64,000 bases of DNA, taken from the NCBI GenBank assembly GCA_017461605.1, contig JAFTXN010000002.1, positions 496,001 to 560,000 of the forward strand, written 5' to 3'. This DNA is from Bacteroidaceae bacterium. GTDB taxonomy: Bacteria > Bacteroidota > Bacteroidia > Bacteroidales > Bacteroidaceae. Below, one piece after another: positions 15,728-24,047 of this stretch (within the stretch, counting starts at the first letter, position 1; each line of letters opens with the position of its first letter). The notes under the pieces are model-generated. The model ran no database searches. It saw only the letters and a program-made list of their open reading frames with translations, and was not told where the DNA came from. Made by a program: the position numbers and the translations under genes.

Positions 15728-16873
15728 TTATTTGATGGCACGTTTAGCACGTTTGCTGATGTTGCGCTGCACGAAGCAGTAGTCAATGAGCGGTGCAAAC
15801 ATATTCATGAAGAGGATGGCCAACATCATACCTTCGGGGTAACCGGGGTTGAGTACGCGGATGGTAATGGCCAAAGCACCGATGAGGAAACCATAGATGT
15901 ATTTGCCTCCCTCTGTGCGGGCACTCGTAACGGGGTCGGTGGCCATGAACACAGCACCGAAGCAGAAACCGCCGAGCAGAATGTGTTCGTACCAAGTGAG
16001 CGCAGTCATTTCGCAAGCCTGGAAGAGCAGACCGACCAATGCACCTCCGACGAAGACACTCAGCATGGTCTTCCATGAAGCGATGCGTGTCCACAGCAGG
16101 ATGGCCGCACCAATGGCAATGGCGATAACACTGGTTTCGCCGATGCTACCGGGCATCAGGCCGGTGAACATATCGGCAAGCGGAGTGGTGACTTCGACAC
16201 CGGCACCGGCTTGTCCAAGGGGAGTGGCCATGGTGAAGCCGTCGGGGAGCTGGTTGCCCAATCCCAGGAATGTATCAGTGCTTACCCATACGCTCTCACC
16301 GCTCATCATGGTGGGATAAGCGAAGAAGAGGAATGCGCGAGCCACAAGGGCGGGGTTGAAGATGTTCATACCGGTTCCGCCGAATATCTCTTTCGCAAAA
16401 ATCACAGAGAATGCCACGGCCAGGGCAAGCATCCACAGGGGACAGCCCACGGGAACAATCATCGGAATCAGCAATCCGGTAACGAGATAACCTTCCTGGA
16501 TTTCTTCTTTCTTCCATTGGGCAACAACAAACTCGATACCAAGACCTACGAAATAGGATACTACGATTTTGGGCAGAGTGACAGCCAAACCGTAAGCAAA
16601 CATCTCAAGGAATCCGGCTTCCACTCCGGCTGCAGTGTAGTTCTGGTAACCGATGTTATACATGCCGACGAGCAATGCCGGAAGCAATGCAATGACCACG
16701 AATGACATGATGCGTTTTGAGTCGATGGCATCGTGGATGCTCACTCCCACACGCGAAGTGGTGTTGGGCACGAGCAGAAAGGTCTCCATACCATCAAAGA
16801 CGGAGCGGAAAGACTTGAGCTTACCGCCCTCCTCGAAGTGAGGCCTTATCTTGTCAAGAAAATTCTTTACCAT
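15728..16873 (-). CDS. nqrB: Na+-NQR subunit B (covalent FMN, membrane core)
   Basis: Main membrane subunit of Na+-NQR, 381 residues with about ten helices. It carries covalent FMN on a Thr in DGFTMATPLG (residues 211-220, probably Thr217) and helps form the ubiquinone/menaquinone and sodium sites. GMNIFNPALVARAFLFFAYP and the C-terminal NPGYPEGMMLAILFMNMFAPLIDY are strongly family-like. The spacer of 96 bp between nqrA and nqrB is the longest in the operon. Confidence 0.96.
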   Translation of the reverse strand: MVKNFLDKIRPHFEEGGKLKSFRSVFDGMETFLLVPNTTSRVGVSIHDAIDSKRIMSFVVIALLPALLVGMYNIGYQNYTAAGVEAGFLEMFAYGLAVTLPKIVVSYFVGLGIEFVVAQWKKEEIQEGYLVTGLLIPMIVPVGCPLWMLALAVAFSVIFAKEIFGGTGMNIFNPALVARAFLFFAYPTMMSGESVWVSTDTFLGLGNQLPDGFTMATPLGQAGAGVEVTTPLADMFTGLMPGSIGETSVIAIAIGAAILLWTRIASWKTMLSVFVGGALVGLLFQACEMTALTWYEHILLGGFCFGAVFMATDPVTSARTEGGKYIYGFLIGALAITIRVLNPGYPEGMMLAILFMNMFAPLIDYCFVQRNISKRAKRAIK

Positions 16874-16969
16874 AATATTATTATATGTGTGTCGTATGGG
16901 CCGAAGCCGTTGACACTTTTTGTTTTGTTGGATTTGTGTGTTGAAATTTCGTTGGTGCTTAGTTTGGTT

Positions 16970-18325
16970 TTACAAGTTCTCTTTGCGCAAGATTTCCAAA
17001 CCTTCACGAACGATGCGTTGCAGTTCCAACTTGGAAGAGTCGACGAATTCGGGCAAGGCGAAGTCTTCCGGAGCAATCTCATAGATTCCGAGTTCTTCCT
17101 GACGGTCGATGTCGCCGGTGATGATGGCTTTCACCAGATAGCCGGCGTAGATATCCATGGGGAACACGCGGTCATATTCTCCGCTCATGATCATGTGGCG
17201 CTCACCACCCTTGATGCGGCAGTCGGGAGCATAGGGGTGCTGCTTGCCCATGAGCCAGGAGAAGTAGCTGCGGCTGGTGGAGAATTCCTTCAGGCGAGGA
17301 GCAATCCATCCGAAGAGTTCGTTCACGTCATCACCTTCGGGCAATACGCATACCTCGGATGCATGTGCAGCCAAGAAGCCGTTAGCGTCGCTCTTGCAGC
17401 CCACCAACGGATTGCCGTTGATGATGCGCTTGTGCTCGGTGGTTTCAAGCTGTCCGTTCAGAACGTCTGCCAATGCTGCGCCCACTTTCACCTTGAGATA
17501 GCAGGGGTCTTTCACCTCCGAACCGGCTACGGCGATGGTGCGAGTCATGTCCACATTGCCGGTGCGGAGCAGGCGGCCGACGATGATTACGTCCTCGGGA
17601 GCCATGGTCCAAACCACTTCGCCCTTGTTTACGGGGTCAACGTGGTTAATGTGTACGCTCACATTTCCGGCAGGGTTAGGACCGGAGAACACAGACACTT
17701 CAGCATCTTCCAGCGGCAGGATGCCGGTGTTGATCTGCTCAGGGCTGATGCCCATATGCACTTTGGCCAACTTGGCGAGGGCTTTTACACCCATCTTGAA
17801 GTCGTCCTCCTGTCCTTGCACGGTAAATGCAAAGCTGGCAGCCAAAGGCATCTTGTTGAAAGCCGAAACGAAGATGCTCTTGGGGGCTTCGAGCGGAGAG
17901 GGCACCACGTCATAGGGACGCTGGCGCAACATGCCGAAGAGACCGCTCTCGAGCAGCAGCTTCTTGATGGTTTCGCCATTGGCCTTGCTGAGGTCCACAA
18001 CTCCGAAGTCCTTGGCTACTTGCGCGTTGTCGGCCGCAATGCGGATGCGAAGCAACTTACGACGTTCGCCACGCTCGATGGCAACTACTCTACCGCTGAC
18101 GGGCGAAACGAAGCGCACGCTCTCGGTAGCTTTGTCTACAAACAGCGGACTGCCGGCGAGCACTTGATCGCCTTCCTTTACCACGAGCTTGGGTTGAATG
18201 CCGTGGAAGTCGGTCGGGCAAACAGCATACTCCTTACCGGGAGCGGCTTCGCGCACATTTGTCTGCGGTGCTTCGCCTACCAACTTAAGGTCGAGTCCTT
18301 TCTTAATTTTGAATAATCGTTCCAT
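16970..18325 (-). CDS. nqrA: Na+-NQR subunit A
   Basis: Peripheral cytoplasmic subunit implicated in quinone binding, 451 residues. I start it at ATG 18325 (MERLFKIKKGLDLKLVG), which fits the family's usual beginning; an in-frame ATG ten codons upstream adds only a basic extension. CPTDFHGIQPKL, GDQVLAGSPLFVDK and the SPVSGRVVAIERGERR biotinyl-lipoyl-like segment are visible. It is the first gene of nqrABCDEF, with a -7 element TAACTTTG 28 bases upstream. A very long reading frame on the opposite strand here is a codon-bias shadow. Confidence 0.96.
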   Translation of the reverse strand: MERLFKIKKGLDLKLVGEAPQTNVREAAPGKEYAVCPTDFHGIQPKLVVKEGDQVLAGSPLFVDKATESVRFVSPVSGRVVAIERGERRKLLRIRIAADNAQVAKDFGVVDLSKANGETIKKLLLESGLFGMLRQRPYDVVPSPLEAPKSIFVSAFNKMPLAASFAFTVQGQEDDFKMGVKALAKLAKVHMGISPEQINTGILPLEDAEVSVFSGPNPAGNVSVHINHVDPVNKGEVVWTMAPEDVIIVGRLLRTGNVDMTRTIAVAGSEVKDPCYLKVKVGAALADVLNGQLETTEHKRIINGNPLVGCKSDANGFLAAHASEVCVLPEGDDVNELFGWIAPRLKEFSTSRSYFSWLMGKQHPYAPDCRIKGGERHMIMSGEYDRVFPMDIYAGYLVKAIITGDIDRQEELGIYEIAPEDFALPEFVDSSKLELQRIVREGLEILRKENL

Positions 18326-18352
18326 TACGGTTCTCTTATAAATATTTTCGCG

Positions 18353-18360
18353 CAAAGTTA
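18353..18360 (-). promoter_or_regulatory. -7 promoter element of nqrABCDEF
   Basis: TAACTTTG on the minus strand, 28 bases before ATG 18325 of nqrA. A TTG at the usual distance is not clear. Confidence 0.5.
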
Positions 18361-18542
18361 AAAAATAAAAATGGGATTGTGCCTTCTCTGAAGGCTTGTT
18401 TGTATGTTTTTTTGTGCAATTTGCGGTTTTGCTCGTCCGATGTGTCGTTTTTATGCGATGCGGAGGGCTTTTTTTAGGCAGCTTTTCGTTGTGCTTTAGA
18501 AGGTTTTTTGGATTTTCGTTCGTGGACTTAATGTTTCTTCAC

Positions 18543-18550
18543 TATATTTG
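18543..18550 (+). promoter_or_regulatory. -7 promoter element of RNA copy A
   Basis: TATATTTG, a perfect TAnnTTTG match. It would start a transcript near 18557, about 60 bases before the conserved RNA core. A convincing -33 TTG is not visible. Confidence 0.45.
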
Positions 18551-18616
18551 CAAAGTCTTATCCATTCTTCCAAGCGAAATGCAGAGGCGGAGTGGGTGGG
18601 GCTACATAAATATGGA

Positions 18617-18866
18617 AAGGCGTTTACTCGACGCTTTGTTCTTCGCATCACGAATCTAGCAAATTCCCTATCAAGTCGGAGACAAGGCAACAGTGGATGT
18701 CCTCGGGGTTATGTATATGCCAGGTCCTTGCTGTGTCTGTGTGCACAGCGAGACTGTTGTGTTACATATCCGGCGTGGGCCTCTGCGTTGCTCGTTCAGA
18801 CTTGATGGGCAATGCTAGAGCCTGTGATGCAGAACGAGCAGCAAGTAGCTACCCACGCTCTTTTTG
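18617..18866 (+). ncRNA. Structured RNA, copy A (unknown family)
   Basis: Core of an RNA homologous to 10624-10324 (minus). Blocks shared in order: AAGGCGTT (18617), CGCTTTGTTCTT (18632), GTCGGA (18675), ATGTCCTCGGG (18697), TATATGC (18714), GGCGTGG (18772), GTTGCTC (18787), GGGCAATGC (18807). The spacing of the first five blocks matches copy B within a base or so. The 3' half folds as a long hairpin: GCGTGGG (18773-18779) pairs with CCCACGC (18852-18858) and GTTGCTCGTTC (18787-18797) with GAACGAGCAGC (18832-18842, one G-U). TCTTTTTG follows, so the RNA probably ends near 18866. With the -7 element at 18543 the transcript would be about 310 nt. Its family is not recognised; a 6S-like (Bacteroidales-1) RNA is one possibility. 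Confidence 0.65.
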
Positions 18867-18938
18867 TATAGATGTATTGGCTCACTTTTTTCTTTCTTCT
18901 TGCTTTGGGTGGCGGTAAGGCTAAACAAACATGTGCTT

Positions 18939-19448
18939 ATGAAAAAAGTTTTAAGCTTTTCTCGGCGCTCGTTTTTGTTGGGTGGTTTATGCTTGTCGGC
19001 TTTCCTGCCGGCATCGGCCGATGATTCATACTTATGGTTCTACGCCCCATCTCCCACACAGAACAGAGCGTTTGCCGTGGACGACATCGGAAAACTCACG
19101 TTCACAGATGCTGCCGTCATTGTTCATCCTCTGCAAGGCGGCGAGAGTGTTTCTCTCCCTTATGAAAGTATTCAAAGACTTGCTTTTGGCGCAATGCCCA
19201 CCGCTATTGAGAATGCGGTTTCTCCCGTCGAAGGCTTGCAGGTGGATTATCATCCTGCCACTCAAACGTTGTCAATCACTTCCGAGGCTTCGCCTTCATC
19301 TGCTTATCGGGTCTATAACGTTCAAGGCCGCCTGGTGCTGAACGGACGTGTGGAGGGAGTTCATACCGTGGTCGATGTAGCTGTCCTGCCGATGGGCGTG
19401 TATATTGCTCGCGTGGGCAACGTGTCATTAAAGTTCTATAAACAATAA
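18939..19448 (+). CDS. Secreted protein with Tat-like signal and C-terminal sorting-like domain
   Basis: A 169-residue protein starting at ATG 18939 (MKKVLSF). An in-frame ATG 75 bp upstream would add a stretch unlike a signal. Residues 8-13 (SRRSFL) followed by LGGLCLSAFLPASA match a twin-arginine signal peptide with an AxA-type cleavage site near 26, although a Sec signal with two arginines cannot be excluded. The centre is beta-rich. The last about 50 residues (YRVYNVQGRLVLNG, then LPMGVYIARVGN and a basic end) resemble a type IX secretion sorting domain. It follows RNA copy A by 72 bp and precedes a SUMF1-domain gene by 17 bp. Confidence 0.7.
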   Translation: MKKVLSFSRRSFLLGGLCLSAFLPASADDSYLWFYAPSPTQNRAFAVDDIGKLTFTDAAVIVHPLQGGESVSLPYESIQRLAFGAMPTAIENAVSPVEGLQVDYHPATQTLSITSEASPSSAYRVYNVQGRLVLNGRVEGVHTVVDVAVLPMGVYIARVGNVSLKFYKQ

Positions 19449-19465
19449 TTTTAAATCAAACAACG

Positions 19466-20353
19466 ATGAAAAATAAATACTTCTTCAGTTTCTTATTGGC
19501 CATGCTGATGGCATTGCCATCGACAGCCCAAGTACGCCAATTGCAGGTGTGGCGTGGTGGAGCGATTGTGCAATCTTTCGCGACCACTCAGATTGACAGC
19601 GTAACATTCTCTGTTATTTCTGAACCCGGTACAGGTGGTTCTGCTTCCGAACCTAAAGTTTACACTGTGAATGGCGTAAGTTTCAAAATGATTCCCGTGG
19701 AGGGTGGAGCGTTTATCATGGGCGCTACCGCAGAGCAGGGGACTGATGTCTGTGAAAATGAAGAACCGACGCATCCGGTAAGGCTTTCTTCGTATGCCAT
19801 TGGCGAAACCGAGGTCACGCAAGAACTTTGGAAAGCCGTGATGGGCACTAATCCGAGTTACTTCTCCGGAAATCAGTTGCCCGTGGAACAGGTAAGTTGG
19901 AACGACTGTCAGACCTTCATCACTAAGTTGAACCAGTTGACCGGTGCGAACTTCCGTCTGCCCACTGAGGCCGAATGGGAGTTTGCAGCGCGTGGCGGAA
20001 ACAAGAGCTTGGGATATAGATATGCCGGCAGCAATATCATCCGTGCTGTGGCCTGGTTTGAAAATAACAGCATTAGCAAGTCTCATGCCGTTGCGCAGAA
20101 GCAGCCCAACGAACTCGGGCTTTACGATATGTCGGGCAATGTAAATGAATGGTGTCAGGATTGGTATGGCTTGTACGGCAGTGCGGCACAAACTGATCCC
20201 ACCGGTCCTGTAACCGGCAGCGATCGTGTGATGCGTGGGGGCGATAACGCATCAGCTGCGTCGTTCTGCCGCCTCTCGTACCGCCTCTCCTACGACCCCG
20301 CCTGCAGGACTGGCCTTATCGGGTTGCGCCTTGCTCTCCCCAATTTACAATGA
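19466..20353 (+). CDS. Exported SUMF1/formylglycine-generating-enzyme-family protein
   Basis: A 295-residue protein with a Sec signal peptide (MKNKYFFSFLLAMLMALPSTAQ). A short N-terminal part resembling that of the preceding protein (QLQVWRGGAIVQSF, then IDSVTF) is followed by an SUMF1/FGE-sulfatase domain from about residue 70: FKMIPVEGGAFIMGA, ETEVTQELWKAVMG, PVEQVSWNDCQTFI, FRLPTEAEWEFAARGG, GLYDMSGNVNEWCQDW and RVMRGG. True formylglycine-generating enzymes need two active-site cysteines near the C-terminus; here cysteines in the last 40 residues (SFCRLSYR, PACRTG) are not clearly at those places. Calling it a sulfatase activator would therefore be unsafe. Probably co-transcribed with the gene 17 bp upstream. 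Confidence 0.85.
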   Translation: MKNKYFFSFLLAMLMALPSTAQVRQLQVWRGGAIVQSFATTQIDSVTFSVISEPGTGGSASEPKVYTVNGVSFKMIPVEGGAFIMGATAEQGTDVCENEEPTHPVRLSSYAIGETEVTQELWKAVMGTNPSYFSGNQLPVEQVSWNDCQTFITKLNQLTGANFRLPTEAEWEFAARGGNKSLGYRYAGSNIIRAVAWFENNSISKSHAVAQKQPNELGLYDMSGNVNEWCQDWYGLYGSAAQTDPTGPVTGSDRVMRGGDNASAASFCRLSYRLSYDPACRTGLIGLRLALPNLQ

Positions 20354-20479
20354 AGACCTTCTAAGGAGAAAAAGGCGAACGAAGAACGTCCGAAAGCACT
20401 CGGCCGGCCGACAGAAGAGGGGCGAGAGCCTCAAGCCACGCCCCGACAAAAGAGACAAGCCGCTTGAGAAAATATCAAG

Positions 20480-20523
20480 AAACAGACAGCACGCAACCTT
20501 TTGGCTCTGCGTGCTGTCTGTTT
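20480..20523 (+). terminator. Terminator after the SUMF1-domain gene
   Basis: A 16-bp perfect inverted repeat AAACAGACAGCACGCA / TGCGTGCTGTCTGTTT with a 12-base loop, then TATTCCTC. It ends the transcript of the genes 18939-20353. Confidence 0.85.
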
Positions 20524-20542
20524 TATTCCTCGTTTGTTCATA

Positions 20543-20700
20543 TCCCTCACCCGTACCGGGAGCTCCCCTGCCTACCTCAGGGGAGCAGCGCCATTCGGCC
20601 ACGTATCCCTCCGACCAGTCTTCCGCGTTCGGGCACTCCGGATGGTGCTTCGCCCCTGAGGCAGGGGAGATGCCCGTAGGGTAGAGGGGTATGCAAAGGC
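20543..20700. repeat. GC-rich palindromic intergenic element
   Basis: Inverted arms CTCCCCTGCCTACCTCAGGGG (20563-20583) and CCCCTGAGGCAGGGGAG (20653-20669) pair except for a four-base insertion. Flanking shorter arms (CCCTCACCCG, GGGTAGAGGGG) extend the fold. It resembles REP-type intergenic elements. Only one copy is in this window. Confidence 0.5.
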
Positions 20701-20870
20701 CTATCACTCCCTTAATATACGTATGAGCAGATGTGCCGAGTTGGTAGCTTGATGGCATTTGTTTACCCTTCGGTCTGCGACCTTTGGGTCAGACTGTTTG
20801 CCAATGAGTTTTACCGGATATCAATACCTTGTGACGATTCTTGACTTCTCCGTATGCGGAGGACGGAAAT

Positions 20871-20933
20871 CTGCAGTGCTTGCAGAAAATTTTACAAGCA
20901 CTGCAGAATTTTCTGCAAGCACTGCAGATTTTT
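20871..20933. repeat. Triplet array of 21-nt palindromic units, site 1
   Basis: Three consecutive 21-base units starting at 20871, 20892 and 20913. Each has a 15-base near-palindrome of the form CTGCAAGCACTGCAG or its reverse complement and a 6-base A/T spacer. The first unit is in reverse orientation (GTGCTT), the other two forward (AAGCAC). It lies between a terminator and the next promoter. Confidence 0.85.
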
Positions 20934-21045
20934 GCAGGTGGGGTAGGTCTGCGTAGGGCTTGTGTCTTGGGATTTGCAGGATGTATGCAAGGGATGGTTG
21001 AGCTTTATTAACGGGGGCACACATGGCGCTTCGGTATAAAATGGT

Positions 21046-21053
21046 TACCTTTG
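21046..21053 (+). promoter_or_regulatory. -7 promoter element upstream of the HYC_CC_PP-like gene
   Basis: TACCTTTG 21 bases before ATG 21074, a perfect TAnnTTTG. A -33 TTG is not obvious. Confidence 0.5.
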
Positions 21054-21073
21054 CACGGTTTTTCTGAAGAAGC

Positions 21074-21466
21074 ATGAATTTACGACACCGCATATTGACA
21101 CTCCTGTTGTGCGTTCCGATCGTTCAGGTCGGGGCGGGTGTGGTGGTAACTCACCATTGTTGTGGCCTGGAGGCGCACCATGTGCATATGGATGGTGAGG
21201 TTGCTTGTGCTTCGACGTGTGAGGCCGGTCACAATCCTGTGGGCTGCTGTCAGTCGGCAGGAGCGCGTGTGCTGTTGTACAAGGGTGAAGTGCTGCGCAC
21301 GGCTTTCGATCGTTTTGTCTCTCCGGTCTTCACCCCGTGTTTGCCTTTTTCGTTTTCTGTGCGCGAGCCGGTGCGGGTGGAGAAGTTTGTCCGGTATGCG
21401 ACGGATGCCGTTCGGCGGTTTGAGACCGGCGATTGGCTGGCGCTATTGTGCGTTTTTCGACTTTGA
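21074..21466 (+). CDS. HYC_CC_PP-family-like Cys/His-rich exported protein
   Basis: A 130-residue protein with an N-terminal signal peptide (LRHRILTLLLCVPIVQVGAG). The mature part begins with THHCCG, then HHVHMDG, CASTCEAG and VGCCQ, a Cys/His arrangement like that of the HYC_CC_PP proteins often encoded just upstream of TonB-dependent receptors in Bacteroidota. The assignment is by pattern and is moderate. A metal-related role, for example copper binding in the periplasm, is an inference from the Cys/His content and the receptor downstream. A gap of 190 bp separates the two genes. Confidence 0.6.
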   Translation: MNLRHRILTLLLCVPIVQVGAGVVVTHHCCGLEAHHVHMDGEVACASTCEAGHNPVGCCQSAGARVLLYKGEVLRTAFDRFVSPVFTPCLPFSFSVREPVRVEKFVRYATDAVRRFETGDWLALLCVFRL

Positions 21467-21656
21467 TTTTACTTTTCGATGGCATGTACTTCCTACGTGG
21501 ATGGTGGGGAGTGGTGTGCAGAATTTTGAGCGGTTGTGCCGGCGGATGCCGGTAGGCGCTCGGCTGTCTGATGACGCCTGTTGCATGATTTTATAAACCG
21601 TGTTAAGTCAGACAGATACCAATTATAGTGAAAGTAAACATCAAAGATAAATTTCA

Positions 21657-23888
21657 ATGAAAAAGATACTTGTTTCAATCCTCTTTTCTCTGCTTTGTGT
21701 CCCCATGCTGCAAGCGCAGGTGGTGGGCTCAGTTCGCGATGCGCACGGCATGTATTTGCCGGGAGCGGTGGTGCGCAGTTTGTCGTGCGGTCATTCTGCC
21801 ACGACCGATGCTCACGGACATTTCAGCGTGGAGCATGCAGCGCGTGGCGCCAAGATGGTGGCCACCTTTGTGGGACTCTCGCCCGACACGCTTGAGGTTA
21901 CGGGCGACAGCCTGCACTTTGTGTTGCACGAACTCGAAACCGATTTGGGTGAGGCCCAAGTGGTGGGACGCAGAGCGCACACCCTGCGCACCTTCAGCAG
22001 CTTGGAAAATCGCGAAACCATCACTCGTGCCGGTCTGTATCGCGATGCGTGCTGCAACCTGGGCGAGAGCTTTCAGAGCAATCCCTCTGTGGATGTGAGC
22101 TATAGCGATGCGGCCACCGGTGCCAAGCAGATTAAGCTCTTGGGACTCTCGGGCAGCTATGTGCAGATGCTGACGGAGAACATCCCGAACTTCCGTGGCG
22201 TAGCTGCGCCCTATGGCTTGGGATACATCCCCGGCACTTGGATGGAGGGCATTCAGATTTCAAAAGGTATATCATCCGTGAAGAATGGTTATGAAGCCAT
22301 GACGGGACAAATCAACGTGGAGTATAAGAAACCGCAGCAGCACGAGCCCGATTTGCTCTTCGTGAACCTGTATGGCGACAGCGACACCCGACTGGAGGGA
22401 AATGCCGATGCGACGTTTCATGTCGGCAAGCGATGGGGTACGACCTTGTTGGCGCACTACGACAAGTCGCTGAAGATGCACGATAGCAACGACGACGGTT
22501 TTGCCGATATGCCCAAGACGCAACAATACAACTTCATGAATCGCTGGAACTACCAAGGCGAGCGTTACGCATTCCAGGCCGGAGTGAAATTCTTGGCTGA
22601 AGATCGCGAAAGCGGGCAGGTGGAACATGAAGGGGTGGCTCTGCAAAATCCCTACAATATAAATATAGATACGCGTCGTTATGAGGCGTTTACGAAAAAC
22701 TCGTACACGTTCGACCAGGAGCATGGCACCAACATGGCGCTCATACTCTCGGCATCGTGGCACGACCAGGACGCGCTCTATGGTGCTCGCGTCTTTGATG
22801 TGAAGCAACAGAATACTTATGCTTCACTGCTCTTCGAAACTCAGTTCGACCATCACCACAGCCTGTCGGCGGGCTTGAGTTACAACCACGACGGTTTTCG
22901 TCGTCACTACCGCCTTGTGCACGACGCCGCACAGCCTCTCACGAGTGGTAGGGAGCACGAGAATGTGGGCGGAGCCTATGTGCAATATACGATGAACCTC
23001 CACGACAAATTTGTGCTGATGGCCGGACTCCGCGGAGACTACAGCGACCTGCACGATTTCTTTGTGACGCCGCGTGCACACCTCAAGTACACGCCCAACG
23101 ACTTTGTCAACTTCCGTGTGTCGGCCGGCAAGGGGTATCGCACGGCACGCCCGATGGACGAGCAGAACTATCTGTTGGCCGGCAGTCGTCGTGTGGAAAT
23201 AGCTCCCGACTTGAAGCAAGAAGAGGCTTGGAACAGTGGTGTCAACGCCCAGTTTAAGATTCCCTTGGGACATCGTTTGCTGAACGTGAACCTGGAGTAT
23301 TATTACACACACTTCGTCGAGCAGGTTGTGACCGACATGGATGCTGATGCGCATGCCGTGCGTTTCTACAATCTCGACGGTCGCAGTTATTCGCACGTGG
23401 TGCAGGCCGAAGCCAGCATGACGGTGGTGGATGGGCTGGAGCTGACAGCGGCTTACCGATACACCGACGCCAAATGTACCATCGATGGGGTGCTGCGTGA
23501 AAAGCCACTCACAAGCCGCTACAAGGCACTCTTCACTGCTTCCTACAAAACTCCCGACAATCTGTGGCAAATGGATGCAACGCTGCAGCTCAATGGCGGT
23601 GGCCGTATGCCCGATCCTTACACGATGGCCGGCGGCTCGCTGTCGTGGGAGAAGCGTTACGATGCTTTCCCGCAGCTTTCGGCACAGGTGTCGCGCAAGT
23701 TCGGACAATTCACGGTGTATGTGGGTGGCGAAAACCTGACCAACTACAAGCAGAAGAACCCCATCATAGATGCCGGCAATCCGTGGGGTGACAGTTTCGA
23801 CCCGACCATGATCTACGCTCCGGTGCATGGATTTAAGGTCTATGCCGGTGTGCGTTTCAACCTGCCACACAAGCACGATCACCACTAA
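21657..23888 (+). CDS. TonB-dependent outer-membrane receptor
   Basis: A 743-residue outer-membrane transporter driven by TonB. It has a signal peptide (MKKILVSILFSLLCVPMLQAQ), a carboxypeptidase-regulatory-like domain (VVGSVRDAHGMYLPGAVV, residues about 21-95), a plug domain (QVVGRRAHTL, later IQISKGISSVKNGYEAMTGQINVEYKKP) and a 22-strand barrel ending in aromatic strands. The final residues are a His-rich HKHDHH tail. Size and plug are those of the smaller metal/cofactor receptors rather than SusC. The Cys/His-rich gene upstream and the His tail suggest a metal or metal-chelate substrate. A strong terminator follows at 23983. Confidence 0.88.
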   Translation: MKKILVSILFSLLCVPMLQAQVVGSVRDAHGMYLPGAVVRSLSCGHSATTDAHGHFSVEHAARGAKMVATFVGLSPDTLEVTGDSLHFVLHELETDLGEAQVVGRRAHTLRTFSSLENRETITRAGLYRDACCNLGESFQSNPSVDVSYSDAATGAKQIKLLGLSGSYVQMLTENIPNFRGVAAPYGLGYIPGTWMEGIQISKGISSVKNGYEAMTGQINVEYKKPQQHEPDLLFVNLYGDSDTRLEGNADATFHVGKRWGTTLLAHYDKSLKMHDSNDDGFADMPKTQQYNFMNRWNYQGERYAFQAGVKFLAEDRESGQVEHEGVALQNPYNINIDTRRYEAFTKNSYTFDQEHGTNMALILSASWHDQDALYGARVFDVKQQNTYASLLFETQFDHHHSLSAGLSYNHDGFRRHYRLVHDAAQPLTSGREHENVGGAYVQYTMNLHDKFVLMAGLRGDYSDLHDFFVTPRAHLKYTPNDFVNFRVSAGKGYRTARPMDEQNYLLAGSRRVEIAPDLKQEEAWNSGVNAQFKIPLGHRLLNVNLEYYYTHFVEQVVTDMDADAHAVRFYNLDGRSYSHVVQAEASMTVVDGLELTAAYRYTDAKCTIDGVLREKPLTSRYKALFTASYKTPDNLWQMDATLQLNGGGRMPDPYTMAGGSLSWEKRYDAFPQLSAQVSRKFGQFTVYVGGENLTNYKQKNPIIDAGNPWGDSFDPTMIYAPVHGFKVYAGVRFNLPHKHDHH

Positions 23889-23982
23889 GTCCGGGGACAC
23901 GTGGGTGCCCGGGCAACCTCCGGCATGGCAAGTAGGCACTTGCAGAAGTGCTGAGAGACGCTATTCCTCCGGATTGAAAAAA

Positions 23983-24025
23983 CGAGCAGGCGTACCGACA
24001 ATTTCTCGGTGCGCCTGCTCGCTTT
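23983..24025 (+). terminator. Terminator of the TonB receptor gene
   Basis: Inverted repeat CGAGCAGGCGTACCGA / TCGGTGCGCCTGCTCG (one mismatch) with a 7-base loop, followed by CTTTTCTTC. Confidence 0.85.
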
Positions 24026-24047
24026 TCTTCTCCTGTTGGACAATTAC

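Larger units (their letters stand above)
20354..21073 (+). other. Intergenic region with terminator, palindromic element and 21-nt array
   Basis: 720 bases without a credible gene. It contains a 16-bp-stem terminator (20480-20523), a long GC-rich palindromic element (about 20543-20700), a three-unit 21-nt repeat array (20871-20933), and a -7 element TACCTTTG (21046-21053) for the next gene. Reading frames across it in several phases are low-complexity and lack homologous features. Confidence 0.7.

Noticed and set aside
16733-18316. A 527-codon open frame on the plus strand
   Set aside because: It lies opposite nqrA, which has clear family motifs; the amino-acid composition (His/Val-rich) is that of an antisense shadow.
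18396-18805. Short overlapping plus-strand frames after nqrA
   Set aside because: They coincide with the promoter and core of RNA copy A and have no start context or homologous motif.
18617-18866. RNase P RNA, tmRNA or SRP RNA
   Set aside because: The characteristic conserved segments of these RNAs are not seen, and two copies are present. A 6S-like RNA was not excluded.
20235-20758. Protein genes across 20.2-20.8 kb in either direction
   Set aside because: They read through the terminator and the GC-rich palindrome, giving Pro/Arg-rich nonsense.
20871-20933. CRISPR array
   Set aside because: Units are 21 bases with only 6-base A/T spacers, always three of them, and palindromic; no cas genes are present.
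22824-23939. A 371-codon open frame on the minus strand
   Set aside because: Opposite the TonB receptor barrel; no promoter or motif, and codon-biased composition.
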